A DNA stretch of 64,000 bases. Source: Paraburkholderia fungorum (GTDB taxonomy: Bacteria > Pseudomonadota > Gammaproteobacteria > Burkholderiales > Burkholderiaceae). The DNA is taken from contig NZ_FNKP01000003.1 in assembly GCF_900099835.1 (NCBI RefSeq), positions 558,001 through 622,000 of the forward strand, read 5' to 3'. Shown piece after piece: positions 1 to 10,177 of this stretch (position 1 is the first letter of the stretch; each line of letters starts with the position of its first letter). The translations under genes were made by a program, and so were the position numbers. The notes under the pieces are model-generated. The model was not told the origin of the DNA. It saw nothing but the letters and a program-made list of their open reading frames with translations, and did no database searches.

Positions 1-453
1 TTTGCGCGTTCGCCAGAATAATCATCCCGACAATGGGACGTCCCGTCCATCTCGTTGTGCTGCCGCCCAACGCTTTGTGATGATAGACGATGTCAATTTT
101 TCGCGCGACCTGCCCCCGACTTTCGTCAAAGGGAATAAAGAATGTAGTCAGGCGGCACGGTTATGGCGCGGCGTCCGCGCTCCGTTACACTCCAGGCACG
201 ATACGAAGTCGAGTCAGCCAGCATTCACGTTCGACATATAGAACCCGCTCATCACACGGGGCCGACATATGGCGACGCTATTCTCCAGGCGTCCGTGCAG
301 CCGGGCGAACTCTGCGCCGCCGTTATCCGACCGTAATCTGAAACACAGAAAAAAGAAGTACGCAGGGCCATTGACTTACAACGCGCGTTTTCGCGCCTGA
401 ATCACCCGCCGTTCAATGCCTTTAAGTTCTTTCATCTTGGTGGAGAAGAAACA
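1..453. other. Intergenic or window-edge region, no gene seen
   Basis: Short open frames exist on both strands, but none has a convincing ribosome binding site or recognisable protein. The last bases hold a GGAGAA Shine-Dalgarno sequence for the HD-domain gene. The first bases may belong to the tail or leader of a gene outside the window. Confidence 0.5.
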
Positions 454-1089
454 ATGGATATCGATGGCATCAAGGTTCCGGATAGCGCGTTTGCCAGGGA
501 GATCACCGAACTGGTCCGCGAAGAGGTCACACCCCTTCTGTTTCATCATTCCAGCAGGGTCTTTTATTTCGGCGCACTGGCCGGAAAAGAGCGGGGATTG
601 AAGTTCGACCCGGAGCTTCTTTATTGCGGCTGCATGTTTCACGATCTCGGGCTGATGAAGAATTACAGCAGCGACAACGAACGATTCGAAGTAGATGGAG
701 CAAACGCTGCGCGGGATTTCCTTAAAGGGCATGGTATCTCGCAGAGCGATATCGACACTGTTTGGGCCGCCATCGCGCTGCATACCACGCCGGGAATCCC
801 GCAACACATGCATCCTGTCATAGCGCTGGTCACCGCAGGCGTCGAGATGGACGTGCTGGGACTCACCTACGATCAATACAGCGACGCCACACGTGAGGCC
901 ATTGTCGAAGCGCATCCGCGCGGCGATCAGTTCAAGGAAAACATCATCCAGGCCTTTTACGACGGCATCAAGCATAAACCGGACACGACCTTCGGCAATG
1001 TCAAAGCCGATGTGATTGCAGACAAGGAGCCGCATTTTCACGCAGGCAACTTCTGCAGCGTCATCCGTCATTCGGCCTGGCGGTCCTGA
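454..1089 (+). CDS. HD-domain metal-dependent phosphohydrolase-like protein
   Basis: This 211-residue protein has the HD-domain signature: His31/His32 in an FHHSSRVF segment and the paired His63-Asp64 in FHDLGL, followed by further conserved His positions (LHTTPG near residue 110). HD proteins bind a divalent metal and usually hydrolyse phosphoesters. The arrangement with FHHS and FHDLG resembles the cyanamide hydratase-like branch of small HD proteins, so hydration or hydrolysis of a small nitrile-like substrate is also possible. GGAGAA lies 5-10 bases before the ATG. It precedes an alpha/beta hydrolase on the same strand after a 225-base gap, so co-transcription is uncertain. The cytosolic substrate is unknown. 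Confidence 0.8.
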   Translation: MDIDGIKVPDSAFAREITELVREEVTPLLFHHSSRVFYFGALAGKERGLKFDPELLYCGCMFHDLGLMKNYSSDNERFEVDGANAARDFLKGHGISQSDIDTVWAAIALHTTPGIPQHMHPVIALVTAGVEMDVLGLTYDQYSDATREAIVEAHPRGDQFKENIIQAFYDGIKHKPDTTFGNVKADVIADKEPHFHAGNFCSVIRHSAWRS

Positions 1090-1314
1090 CAAATACGCCG
1101 ATCGCATCGGAGTAAAGAAATATCTATTGATTGCTGTTTTGCGAACGTCTGATGGCGGCAGTGTTGTCGCGCCTCCCGCCTTCAATGACCGGTTGGGTCA
1201 AATCGTTCAAACGGCATCAAAACCTGTTTGCTTCAGAAGTCCCCCCGTCGTCCCGCTTCAATCCCGCGTCTTCTTTCCATTGCATTTCAGACAGCATTCA
1301 TTAAGGAAGCGACC

Positions 1315-1995
1315 ATGAGTCAATCTGTAACCGCCGTACTCGTCCATGGAGCATGGGCAAACGCTGCATGCTGGTCCAAAGTCATTCCGCTCCTGCAGAC
1401 AGGCGGATTATCCAGCGTCGCCGTGCAATTGCCATTGACCTCGCTCGAGGACGATGCCGCTGCGGTCAATCGCGCGCTCGCGTTGATCGATGGGCCGGTG
1501 GTGCTGGTCGGCCACTCCTACGGTGGCGTCGTCGCGACTGCGACGGGCAATGACAGCAAAGTACAGAGCCTGGTATTTGTCGCGGCCTTTGCACCGGACG
1601 AAGGCGAATCGGCAGGCTCACTCGGCGCGAGCGTGGACCCGGCGCCGCTCGGTGCAGAACTCCGCCCCGATTCACAAGGCTTCCTCAAGATCACACGACC
1701 AGGCATCGATGCGAGCTTCGGTCAGGACCTGACGGAAGAGGAACGGCTGGTCGCGTTCGTCACACAGGGTCCGACGTCAGTCAAGGCACTGGGAGACAAT
1801 GTTTCCGCCCCCGCGTGGAAGTCGAAGCCATCCTGGTATGTGGTCGCCGAACAGGATGGTGCTATTCAGCCATCGTTGCAACATAGAATGGCAGACAGGG
1901 CGAAATCGCAGAAAACGGCGGTTGCCTCCAGCCACCTCGTCATGCTCTCTCACGCAGCGAAGGTGAGCGAAGCGATCCTCGCGGCGGCTAAATAA
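1315..1995 (+). CDS. Alpha/beta fold hydrolase
   Basis: The 226-residue protein is a compact alpha/beta hydrolase without a signal peptide. HGAW at residues 11-14 supplies the oxyanion-hole region and GHSYGG puts the nucleophile at Ser68. A C-terminal SHLVMLSH segment offers His207 as the likely catalytic base. This pattern fits the small esterase-like hydrolases common in soil Proteobacteria (salicylate esterase or hydroxynitrile-lyase-like in sequence). The open frame extends upstream to 1228, but the ATG at 1315 is chosen because AAGGA lies 7 bases before it and homology-like sequence starts there. A catalase gene follows after 136 bases. The exact substrate cannot be read from the sequence. 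Confidence 0.85.
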   Translation: MSQSVTAVLVHGAWANAACWSKVIPLLQTGGLSSVAVQLPLTSLEDDAAAVNRALALIDGPVVLVGHSYGGVVATATGNDSKVQSLVFVAAFAPDEGESAGSLGASVDPAPLGAELRPDSQGFLKITRPGIDASFGQDLTEEERLVAFVTQGPTSVKALGDNVSAPAWKSKPSWYVVAEQDGAIQPSLQHRMADRAKSQKTAVASSHLVMLSHAAKVSEAILAAAK

Positions 1996-2131
1996 GCATC
2001 GCCTGATAGAGCAAGTCTGAGCAGGCCGGCGCGCACGGGGCGGACGATTGCCCCATGACGCGCCAGCTTGCGTTTTATGCGTTTGTTTGTACTCTGTATT
2101 CACCCCCTTCCAATACTCCACAGAGAGTGCC

Positions 2132-3616
2132 ATGAGCAAATTGACGACGGCGTTTGGAGCCCCTGTACCCGACAACCAGAACACGCAAACGGCCGGCCCG
2201 CGCGGACCCGCGTTGCTTCAGGACGTCTGGTTTCTCGAGAAGCTGGCCCACTTCGACCGCGAAGTCATTCCCGAGCGTCGTATGCACGCCAAGGGGTCCG
2301 GCGCCTTCGGCACGTTCACCGTCACGCACGACGTTACTGCATACACGCGCGCCAAAATATTTTCCGAAGTCGGAAAAACGACAGAGATGTTTGCGCGCTT
2401 TTCGACGGTTGCCGGAGAGCGAGGCGCCGCCGACGCGGAACGCGACATCCGCGGATTCGCACTCAAGTTCTATACCGAAGAAGGCAACTGGGATCTCGTC
2501 GGAAACAACACGCCAGTTTTCTTCCTGCGTGACCCACTGAAATTCCCGGACCTCAACCACGCAATCAAGCGCGACCCGAGAACGGGACTGCGTAGTGCGG
2601 AAAGCAATTGGGACTTCTGGACCCAACTGCCCGAGGCGCTTCATCAGATCACCATCGTGATGAGCGATCGAGGCATTCCGCGCACGTTCAGGAACATGCA
2701 CGGGTTCGGCAGCCACACGTTCAGCCTCATCAATGCGGCGGGTGAGCGTTTCTGGGTGAAGTTCCACATGCACACGCAGCAGGGCATCGAGAACATGACC
2801 GATGCGGAAGCTGTAGAGCTGGTTGGCTCCGACCGCGAAACTCATCACCGGGATCTGTACGAATCGATTGAAAAGGGTGAGTTCCCGCGTTGGACCCTGT
2901 ACTTCCAGATCATGCCGGAGAAGGAAGCCTCGGCCTATAAAGTGAACCCGTTCGATCTGACCAAGGTCTGGTCGAAAAAGGACTATCCGCTCATCGAGGT
3001 CGGCTTTTTCGAACTCAATCGCAATGCGGAGAACTGGTTTGCCGATGTCGAACAAGCCGCTTTCAACCCGGCGAATGTCGTCCCCGGGATCAGCTTCTCG
3101 CCGGACAAGATGCTGCAGGGCCGGCTGTTTTCCTACGGCGATGCGCAGCGATACCGGCTTTCTGTGAACCATCACCAGATTCCCGTCAACTCACCCCGAG
3201 CCGCGAGCCACTACAACAGCTATCACCGCGACGGCGTCATGCGTGTTGACGGCAATCACGGTGGGACGACCCCTTATAACCCTAATACAAAGGGTGCCTG
3301 GCTGGATCAGCCCGACTTCAGCGAACCCCCGCTCTCTATCGAGGGTGCGGCCGATCATTGGAATCACCGTGTCGACGACGATTACTTCTCACAGCCGGGA
3401 GACCTGTTTCGCCTCATGTCGGAGGCGCAGCGCCAGGTGCTGTTCGAAAACACGGCGCGTGCGATGCACGGCGTGTCCAAAGCAGTCAAAGACCTGCATA
3501 TAGAAAACTGCGGCAAGGCGGATCCGGCATATGGCGCAGGCGTACGCCAGGCCATTGAAAGCCTCGATGCGCCGGGGACAACCGGTGTGAGATCGGAACC
3601 GGAAATGTCGAAGTAA
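2132..3616 (+). CDS. katA: Haem catalase, small-subunit clade 3 type
   Basis: This 494-residue protein has all residues of a monofunctional haem catalase that dismutates hydrogen peroxide in the cytosol. The distal His is in RMHAKGSG (His52), the catalytic Asn is in GNNTPVFF (Asn125), and the proximal haem-ligand Tyr is in [12 protein letters not shown] (Tyr335). The spacing matches short clade-3 catalases, and there is no C-terminal flavodoxin-like domain of the large-subunit type. The ATG at 2132 is used because catalase similarity begins at [12 protein letters not shown]; the upstream extension to 2048 is Cys-rich and unlike the family. A terminator-like hairpin follows at 3633. The gene symbol is by family, not by tested orthology. 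Confidence 0.95.
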   Translation: MSKLTTAFGAPVPDNQNTQTAGPRGPALLQDVWFLEKLAHFDREVIPERRMHAKGSGAFGTFTVTHDVTAYTRAKIFSEVGKTTEMFARFSTVAGERGAADAERDIRGFALKFYTEEGNWDLVGNNTPVFFLRDPLKFPDLNHAIKRDPRTGLRSAESNWDFWTQLPEALHQITIVMSDRGIPRTFRNMHGFGSHTFSLINAAGERFWVKFHMHTQQGIENMTDAEAVELVGSDRETHHRDLYESIEKGEFPRWTLYFQIMPEKEASAYKVNPFDLTKVWSKKDYPLIEVGFFELNRNAENWFADVEQAAFNPANVVPGISFSPDKMLQGRLFSYGDAQRYRLSVNHHQIPVNSPRAASHYNSYHRDGVMRVDGNHGGTTPYNPNTKGAWLDQPDFSEPPLSIEGAADHWNHRVDDDYFSQPGDLFRLMSEAQRQVLFENTARAMHGVSKAVKDLHIENCGKADPAYGAGVRQAIESLDAPGTTGVRSEPEMSK

Positions 3617-3632
3617 TCCTGCTCGCGCGGAG

Positions 3633-3655
3633 CGCGGCTCGCAGGAGCCGCGTTT
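3633..3655 (+). terminator. Hairpin terminator after catalase
   Basis: An 8-bp perfect stem, CGCGGCTC pairing with GAGCCGCG across a GCAG loop, is followed by TTT. It lies 17 bases after the catalase stop codon. The T tract is short, so termination may be partial. Confidence 0.6.
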
Positions 3656-3914
3656 CTGCGGGCGTGCAGCGATAGATGATCCGCAAACTCCCCGCCTGAC
3701 AGATCTGGGATTTCATCCGCGATTTGCCTGCAAGCCTAACGGTTGAGCCGCCTGACCTACTTACGCTTTGCATCAACCGGGAGATATTGGCGTTTCCGGT
3801 ACGCGTGCCGAGTAGTAATCGACAACGAGTACCTCGACGGCAATATCAACCCAACTACGCCGATCGCCTCGCCAACCTGTTCGAGGCAAGACCGGCGCAA
3901 CATCTGCGTGATGT

Positions 3915-4706
3915 CTAGAACGCACTCTTGATGACGCCCCCATCGGCCCGCAACGCCGCTCCCGTCGTCGCCGACGAAAGAGGACTCGCGATATAGGCCA
4001 CGAGTGACGCAATTTCCTGCGGCGAACCAAATCGCTTGATCAGCGATGTGGGACGGACCTTCTCGAAGAACTCCTTCTCGAACTCTTCGAAAGATTTGCC
4101 GTCGGCCTTGGCGAGCGTCTCCACGAAATCGCCCACGCCGCGCGATTTCGTCGGGCCCGGCAACACGCTATTGACCGTAATGCCTGTGCCGGCGACGGCT
4201 TCGGCCAGCCCGCGCGAGACCGCGAGCTGCGCGGTTTTCGTCATCCCGTAGTGGATCATTTCGGCGGGAATCTGCACTCCGCTTTCGCTCGAGATAAAAA
4301 TAATGCGGCCCCAGTTGGCACGCTTCATCGCGGGCAGAAACAGGCGGGCGAGGCGTACGCCGCTCAGAACGTTGACATCGAAGAATCGCAACCAGTCCGC
4401 GTCGGGGATCTCCTCAAACGGCTTGGGCTCGAAGATACCCAGGTTGTTGACCAGTATTTCCACGCCCGGATAGCGCCTTGCGAGTTCCTCCGCCGATCCG
4501 GCTGTGCTGAGATCGCCCGCGAAGCCCAGGATATCGCCACCCGTCTCCGCTTTCAGTTGCGCGACCACCGCATCCACCGATGACTGCGAGCGGCCATTCA
4601 CGATCACGCGAGCGCCCTCCTGCGCCAAAGTACTGGCGATAGCCTGGCCGATGCCGGCGGTACTGCCGCTCACGAGTGCGAGTTTGTTCTTCAGATTCAG
4701 GTCCAT
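3915..4706 (-). CDS. SDR family oxidoreductase
   Basis: The 263-residue protein is a classical short-chain dehydrogenase/reductase. The N-terminal GSTAGIG (residues 14-20) binds NAD(P), NNLG follows near residue 87, and the catalytic set is Ser140, Tyr153 and Lys157 in YGMTK. The C-terminus ends with the usual LRADGG substrate-loop region. It lies 75 bases downstream of a second SDR gene on the same strand, and both are divergent from a LysR regulator. The pair is therefore probably one LysR-controlled transcription unit reducing a carbonyl or oxidising an alcohol. The substrate is not evident. Confidence 0.9.
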   Translation of the reverse strand: MDLNLKNKLALVSGSTAGIGQAIASTLAQEGARVIVNGRSQSSVDAVVAQLKAETGGDILGFAGDLSTAGSAEELARRYPGVEILVNNLGIFEPKPFEEIPDADWLRFFDVNVLSGVRLARLFLPAMKRANWGRIIFISSESGVQIPAEMIHYGMTKTAQLAVSRGLAEAVAGTGITVNSVLPGPTKSRGVGDFVETLAKADGKSFEEFEKEFFEKVRPTSLIKRFGSPQEIASLVAYIASPLSSATTGAALRADGGVIKSAF

Positions 4707-4781
4707 CAGTAATCTCCTTTCCGTGGATGAAATAGGACTGGCGGCATCGGCACCTGCAAGCCGGATGCCGCCAGAGAGCGA

Positions 4782-5546
4782 TCATGTCCGGGTAATAGAC
4801 GCACCGCCATCGACCAGTGAAGCCGTACCGGTGACGAACGACGAATCGTCCGATGCAAGATACAACACCGAGCGCGCAAGTTCTTCCGGCTTTGCGACGC
4901 GCTTGAGCGCGTGTAGCCCCGTCACGAATGCCTGCGATTCGTTAGTGTCGTTCATATCGCGATACATCTCCGTGTCGACGGCACCCGGCAGGATCGCGTT
5001 GACGCGCACGCCTTGCGCACCGTATTCGGCAGCGAGTGCCTGCGTCAGGCCGATCAGCCCCGCTTTGCTCGCCGCATACGCCGCAGTGCCGGGAAACGCA
5101 AACGAATAACCGACGAACGTCGACGTGAAGATGATCGATCCACCGCCCTGTTTCAACATTTCGGGGATCTGGTGTTTCGCGCCGAGGAAGGCACTCGTCA
5201 GATTGGTCGCCAGTGCGGCATTCCAGCCCGCTTCGGAAATACCTGTGGAAGGACCCATCTCGCCGAGCGTACCGGCATTGTTGTAGGCAATGTCCAACCG
5301 GCCGAAGCGGCTGACCGCGAGCGCGACCAGCGACTTCGCGAAGTCCTCCGATTGCACGTCGCCCGCCAGATACACGGCTTCGCCGCCGTCGTTGGCGATC
5401 TCCGCAGCGAGCGCTTCGAGTTCGGTGGGACGGCGCGCCGCGAGCACCACCTTGGCGCCCTCCTTCGCGAACAGTTTTGCCGTAGCGCGGCCAATTCCTG
5501 CACTGGCACCGGTCACGATGGCGACTTTTCCTGTCAAGCGTTGCAT
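4782..5546 (-). CDS. SDR family oxidoreductase
   Basis: This 254-residue classical SDR has TGASAGIG (residues 12-19) for the dinucleotide, YNNAG at 88-92, Ser142, and the YAASK pair Tyr157/Lys161. The frame can be opened earlier, but the ATG giving MQRLTGKV is preferred because AGGAG stands 7 bases upstream of it, whereas an alternative ATG is only one base from that AGGAG. It is the first gene of a likely two-gene SDR unit, divergent from the LysR gene across a 138-base promoter region. The family fits glucose- or 3-oxoacyl-type reductases, and no narrower call is justified. Confidence 0.9.
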   Translation of the reverse strand: MQRLTGKVAIVTGASAGIGRATAKLFAKEGAKVVLAARRPTELEALAAEIANDGGEAVYLAGDVQSEDFAKSLVALAVSRFGRLDIAYNNAGTLGEMGPSTGISEAGWNAALATNLTSAFLGAKHQIPEMLKQGGGSIIFTSTFVGYSFAFPGTAAYAASKAGLIGLTQALAAEYGAQGVRVNAILPGAVDTEMYRDMNDTNESQAFVTGLHALKRVAKPEELARSVLYLASDDSSFVTGTASLVDGGASITRT

Positions 5547-5653
5547 GTTCATTCTCCTGATGCATTTCATCTGCCAGTGCCCTATGCCCCGGCCAGTGAA
5601 AGCAATATAGGCTTCAGCCCTGCTTGCGGAAAGGCATAAAACATGGTCGTATC

Positions 5654-5670
5654 ATTCAGTTTTTGTGAAT
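5654..5670. promoter_or_regulatory. Candidate LysR operator in the divergent promoter
   Basis: ATTCA, 7 bases, then TGAAT forms an inverted repeat between the SDR genes and the LysR gene, ending 14 bases before the LysR ATG. Position and dyad symmetry suit a LysR-type site used for autoregulation and control of the divergent SDR unit. This is inference from position and symmetry only. Confidence 0.4.
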
Positions 5671-5684
5671 AATTGGAGATAGCA

Positions 5685-6602
5685 ATGGATCGCCTGCGTG
5701 CATTCGAGGTTTTCGTGACCGTGGTGAGTCGCGGCGGCTTTGCGCGCGCGGCCGATGCGCTCGACACGTCGCCCGCGAACGTCACCCGTTATATCAACGA
5801 ACTGGAGACGCACCTGGGCACGCGCCTGCTGAATCGCACGTCGCGCACGCTGTCTCTTACCGAGGGCGGCGAGACGCTTTACGCGCGCTGCAAGGCGATC
5901 CTCGACGATGTTGCGGAAACAGAGGGGCTCGTCTCATCCGCATCAGTCGAACCACGCGGACGACTGCGCATCAATGCCCCTGTGAGCTTCGGCATTTTGT
6001 ATCTGGCGCCGCTGTGGCCCGGGTTCATGCAGAAACACCCTGGAATCGAACTGGACGTTGGACTGATTGACCGCGTCGTCGATATCGTCGACGAAGGCTA
6101 CGATCTCGCCATTCGCATCTCACGCGCGGGGTCGACCAGTCATGCAGCCCGCAAGCTGGCGACATCGCAAAACATTCTGTGTGCGTCACCGGCCTATCTG
6201 GCTCGCTCCGGCGTTCCGGCAACCCCGGCGGCTCTGGCCGGGCACCGCTGTATCGGCTACACGTATTCAACCACCGGCGACGACTGGCAATTGACCGACT
6301 CTCGCGGCAAGCCTCACCCGGTGAGGGTCGACTGTCACATGCATACCAACAACGGGGATACGGCCCGAGCGGCGGCACTCGCCGGAGAAGGTGTGATCTG
6401 GCAACCCACTTTCCTGATCGGCCGCGATCTGCGCGAGGGCAAACTCGTGCGCGTGTTACCCGACTATCGTCTGCCTGATATCGACATACTCGCGCTGTAT
6501 CCAAGCCGCCGACATCTGAGCGCCAGCGTACGCGTGATGATCGACTTCCTGGTCGATGCTTTCAGTGGTGTGCCTCCATGGGACCGGAATGACGCAAGCT
6601 GA
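5685..6602 (+). CDS. LysR-family transcriptional regulator
   Basis: The 305-residue protein starts with the LysR winged helix-turn-helix (about residues 1-60, with the ADALDTSPANVTRYINELE recognition segment) and continues with a periplasmic-binding-protein-like effector domain. The ending is typical of the AaeR/DsdC-like branch often paired with SDR genes. ATG 5685 is chosen over an in-frame TTG at 5673 because GGAG lies 6 bases upstream. It is divergent from the two SDR genes and probably regulates them and itself. The inducer is unknown. Confidence 0.9.
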   Translation: MDRLRAFEVFVTVVSRGGFARAADALDTSPANVTRYINELETHLGTRLLNRTSRTLSLTEGGETLYARCKAILDDVAETEGLVSSASVEPRGRLRINAPVSFGILYLAPLWPGFMQKHPGIELDVGLIDRVVDIVDEGYDLAIRISRAGSTSHAARKLATSQNILCASPAYLARSGVPATPAALAGHRCIGYTYSTTGDDWQLTDSRGKPHPVRVDCHMHTNNGDTARAAALAGEGVIWQPTFLIGRDLREGKLVRVLPDYRLPDIDILALYPSRRHLSASVRVMIDFLVDAFSGVPPWDRNDAS

Positions 6603-7446
6603 ACGGAAGTCAGGAACGGGTTGAACGCACCGTCCGGGCATGGGTGCGATAGAAATGGGTGAAGGTTAAGGCTGCGATTAACCGGCGAGACGGGATCACT
6701 GATTCACCGGTATGCACTAAGCGTTCTCAAACAAAAGGCGTTCAATCCATTCGGACTTACCGTAGCCACAAGCAGGACGCCGACGCATCGCAGCAACAAT
6801 AACTCGATACGCAGAAAACCCGCAGCCCCAGCAATTTCCCAATAGAAGTTTGAGGAAACTTGGGGAGTAGTCTAGGATAAAACAGCAGGACACCAATTCC
6901 TCCTACTTCGCTTAAAGCGGCCGTTTTTAATACCAGTCCAAAGCAATACGCTGAAACGCTCGATTCGAAATAAATCTGCGAGCTTTATTTGTTTACATAA
7001 ATCCAGAATCTAATGCGACGCGAGACGTGAATAGCCGCTTCTCTACGCAAGCTTAACTGCCATTTTCCCGCGCGCGACAGGCGTTCGGTGAATTGGAGAA
7101 TGCGCTCTCAGCTGAAGCCGCGTTGCGTGACTGCGAGTCGTTGCTGTCTCACGCCAGTACGGAAAACGAGCGGCTCTTTGCGCTGAAAAAAGTTAGCTAC
7201 AGAGTGGAATCAGGCGACTTCCGTTCCGTCGCGTAACAGAAACTGGTGTACATGTTCTCCCGTTTGACTCTGCTTCGCGTGTAGAGCGAGCAACGCATGC
7301 AATTGGCCAACTTCAATCCTGCACTCGACCGCGGCCTCGATACGTCGGCGGGCGGAAGCATCCTGGTCACTGCGCCCGCCCTCTCTTCGCCCGGTCAACT
7401 GGCATTCACGCAGTGAGCGACAAAGACCTTTCTGGAGTCGGAAATC
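6603..7446. other. Long intergenic region with a possible gene remnant
   Basis: About 840 bases without an intact gene. The first 450 are comparatively AT-rich and show no convincing protein on either strand. A coding-like stretch without a normal start is annotated separately at 7057-7236, and a 39-codon frame begins at 7297 without clear support. The end carries the Shine-Dalgarno sequence of the polyphosphate kinase gene (CTGGAG). Confidence 0.5.
7057..7236 (+). pseudogene. Possible remnant of a small helical protein gene
   Basis: An open stretch of about 59 codons reads as a strongly helical, charged sequence (for example ELENALSAEAALRDCESLL) and ends in TAA. It has no ATG and starts right after a stop codon. 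A TTG within it could start a roughly 47-residue peptide. The amino-acid composition looks coding, unlike neighbouring frames, so this may be the 3' end of a decayed gene. No family was recognised. Confidence 0.25.
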
Positions 7447-8262
7447 ATGGCTGACAAACGCAAGAAGGCTAACGACGTGGGCGATCAGGATATCTTGTCG
7501 AACAAGGCTTATACAAAAGAACTCAAGCACCTGCACGGCGAACTGGTCAAGTTGCAGCAGTGGGTCGTGGAAACCGGCACCAAAATCTGTATCGTCTTCG
7601 AGGGACGCGATGGTGCCGGCAAAGGCGGCACCATCAAGGCGATCACCGAGCGCGTGAGTCCGCGCATCTTTCGCGTTGTCGCCTTGCCCGCGCCTACCGA
7701 ACGCGAGAAAAGCCAGATGTACGTGCAGCGCTATCTTCCGCATCTGCCGGCTGCGGGCGAGGTCGTGCTGTTCGACCGCAGCTGGTACAACCGCGCAGGC
7801 GTCGAGCGCGTCATGGGCTTCTGTACCGACGAGCAGGTTACGGAATTCCTGAAAGGAGTTCCGCTTGTCGAGCGGGCTATCGTTCAGTCCGGCGTCATTC
7901 TGCTCAAATACTGGCTCGAAGTCAGCGAAGAAGAACAGACCCGAAGACTCGAAGCGCGTATCAAGGACGAACGGAAAATCTGGAAGCTTTCGAAGATGGA
8001 CCTCGATTCATATAGCCGCTGGTACGACTATTCCCGTGCGCGCGACGACATGTTCAAAGCCACCGATACCGATATCGCGCCGTGGTTCGTTGCCGACTCC
8101 AACAATAAGAAACGTGTGCGTTTGAACATCATCAGTCACCTGCTGAGTAGCGTGCCTTATAAGGCCATGCCGCGCGAGAAGATCACGCTGCCGAAGCGGC
8201 AGAAAGCCAACGGCTACGTCGAACCGGACTACCCATACAGAGTTGTCCCGGCGACGTACTGA
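7447..8262 (+). CDS. ppk2: Polyphosphate kinase 2 (PPK2 family)
   Basis: The 271-residue protein matches PPK2, which transfers phosphate between polyphosphate and nucleoside di- or monophosphates in the cytosol. The Walker A motif is GRDGAGKGG (residues 53-61), the Walker B region is VVLFDRSWYNR (106-116), and the lid-region YVQRYLPHLP is present. The length fits single-domain class I enzymes, which mostly phosphorylate NDPs, but class cannot be settled from motifs alone. GGAG lies about 10 bases before the ATG. A SulP transporter gene follows after 90 bases on the same strand and may be co-transcribed. Confidence 0.95.
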   Translation: MADKRKKANDVGDQDILSNKAYTKELKHLHGELVKLQQWVVETGTKICIVFEGRDGAGKGGTIKAITERVSPRIFRVVALPAPTEREKSQMYVQRYLPHLPAAGEVVLFDRSWYNRAGVERVMGFCTDEQVTEFLKGVPLVERAIVQSGVILLKYWLEVSEEEQTRRLEARIKDERKIWKLSKMDLDSYSRWYDYSRARDDMFKATDTDIAPWFVADSNNKKRVRLNIISHLLSSVPYKAMPREKITLPKRQKANGYVEPDYPYRVVPATY

Positions 8263-8352
8263 TCCGGTGCGGCCGTATTGGCGCTCGCAGAATACTGCGC
8301 CTGCAGCTGGATACAGGTCTGCTCAACTGTCGAAACCGGTCCAGGATTAAAG

Positions 8353-10080
8353 ATGGCTAACGAAACGTCGAACCGCGCCACAGGGACGCAGTCGCTCCTG
8401 ATACCGGAATGGATTCGCCATTACGACAGGTCGTGGGCTAGACCGGATCTTGTCGCGGGCTTGACCGCAGCGGCTGTCGTGATTCCGAAGGCGCTTGCCT
8501 ACGCAACGGTGGCGGGCTTACCGGTTCAGGTGGGTCTCTATACGGCGTTCGTGCCCATGCTGATCTATGCATTCCTTGGCACATCGAGGCCCTTGAGCGT
8601 CAGCACGACCACGACGCTGGCCATCCTGGTTGCGGCAGGACTCGACCAGGCCGTGCCAGACGGAAACGAAGCCGGGCTAATCGCCGCAACCGCGACGTTG
8701 ATGCTGATGGTCGGCGCGATCCTGACGCTAGCCTCGGTTCTGCGACTGGGCTTCCTGGCGAACTTTATTTCCGAGCCTGTGTTGATCGGCTTCAAGGCGG
8801 GGATTGCGGTGGTTATCGTAGTCGATCAGATTCCCAAACTGCTCGGTATTCATTTTCCGAAGGGCTCGTTTGTACACAACTTAATGGCGATCGTTCAGGG
8901 GTTGCCGCATGCGTCGTTGCTGACCATTGTTGTCGGCGCGTTGACGCTAGTCGCACTCGTGGGAATGGAGCATTTTTTCCCGCGCGCTCCCGCGCCGCTC
9001 ATTGCCGTGGCCGGCGCTATCGGAAGTGCCAGTCTGTTCGGCCTCGCGACACATGGTGTGGGAACGGTTGGCCATGTGCCGACTGGTTTGCCCGCACTTA
9101 CCTTGCCCGACTTCGCGTTGATGAGCGACCTTTGGCCGGTCGCCCTCGGCACGTCACTAATGAGCTTTACCGAAACCATTGCGGCGGGTCGAGCCTTTGT
9201 TCGCGACGGAGAGCCCACGCCCGGCGCAAATCGGGAGTTATTCGCCACGGGGCTGGCGAACCTCGGTGGTTCGCTGTTCGGCGCGATGCCTGCTGGCGGT
9301 GGCACAACGCAGACGGCTGTCAACCGCAGCGCGGGTGCTCGCAGTCAGGCAGCGGAGTGCGTGACGGCGGCAACCGCGTTGGGCGTCATGTTATTGCTGG
9401 CGCCGCTCATCGGATTAATTCCTCATGCAACGCTCGCGGCCGTTGTCATTGTTTATTCGATTGGCCTGTTCAATCCGGCGGAATTCCGCGCGATCCTTTC
9501 GGTACGGCGTACTGAACTGATCTGGGCACTCGTTGCTCTGGCCGGTGTCGTCCTGCTGGGTACGTTGGAAGGGATTCTTGTCGCTATCGTCGTGTCGTTG
9601 ATTGCACTCGCCTATCAGGTATCGGACCCGCCGGTACATGAACTGACGCGCAAACGCGGCACCAATGTATTTCGCCCCATGTCCGCCGAACACTCAGACG
9701 ACGAATCATTTCCCGGCATGCTGATTCTGCGGCCAGAGGGCCGCATTTTTTTCGCAAACGCAGATAACGTCGCGCTGAAATTTCGTCAGCGCATTGCGTC
9801 GAACAAACCCCGCATCGTGGTGCTGGACCTAAGCGGTGTCTTCGATATCGAGTACACAGCATTGCGGATGTTGATCGAAGCAGAAAAGAAAATGCGTAAC
9901 GCCGGCGTGGTGCTTTGGCTCGCGGCCCTCAACCCCGGCGTGCTCGCCATGGTGCAACGCTCGCCGCTGGCCGCGCAGTTGGGCCATGAACGAATGTTCT
10001 ACAACCTCGAACAGGTCATTGCCCGATACGACATGGTCACCATCGGGGAGGCGCCCGATGTCATGCCGGACGACCTATAA
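8353..10080 (+). CDS. SulP-family inorganic anion transporter with STAS domain
   Basis: This 575-residue membrane protein has about ten hydrophobic segments in the first 420 residues, beginning with the SulP signature around PDLVAGLTAAAVVIPKALAYA. It ends in a cytosolic STAS domain (about 450-560) containing the VVLDLSGVFDIEYTAL segment. Such proteins carry sulfate, bicarbonate or related anions, usually by H+ or Na+ symport. The in-frame region from 8278 is rejected as coding because family similarity starts after ATG 8353, which has an AGGA 7-10 bases upstream. Anion specificity cannot be read from the sequence. Confidence 0.92.
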   Translation: MANETSNRATGTQSLLIPEWIRHYDRSWARPDLVAGLTAAAVVIPKALAYATVAGLPVQVGLYTAFVPMLIYAFLGTSRPLSVSTTTTLAILVAAGLDQAVPDGNEAGLIAATATLMLMVGAILTLASVLRLGFLANFISEPVLIGFKAGIAVVIVVDQIPKLLGIHFPKGSFVHNLMAIVQGLPHASLLTIVVGALTLVALVGMEHFFPRAPAPLIAVAGAIGSASLFGLATHGVGTVGHVPTGLPALTLPDFALMSDLWPVALGTSLMSFTETIAAGRAFVRDGEPTPGANRELFATGLANLGGSLFGAMPAGGGTTQTAVNRSAGARSQAAECVTAATALGVMLLLAPLIGLIPHATLAAVVIVYSIGLFNPAEFRAILSVRRTELIWALVALAGVVLLGTLEGILVAIVVSLIALAYQVSDPPVHELTRKRGTNVFRPMSAEHSDDESFPGMLILRPEGRIFFANADNVALKFRQRIASNKPRIVVLDLSGVFDIEYTALRMLIEAEKKMRNAGVVLWLAALNPGVLAMVQRSPLAAQLGHERMFYNLEQVIARYDMVTIGEAPDVMPDDL

Positions 10081-10177
10081 AATGTTTAAAAGTATGCAGA
10101 CACCCGCGGCCGTCTCGTCGAACGACATGAACTGATGTAGTCGTTCGTGAACGCGCAACGCAACTGCATACGCGCCG

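Noticed and set aside
376..1185. Minus-strand open frame of about 270 codons over the HD-domain gene
   Set aside because: The plus-strand HD protein has family motifs and a ribosome site; the antisense frame has neither.
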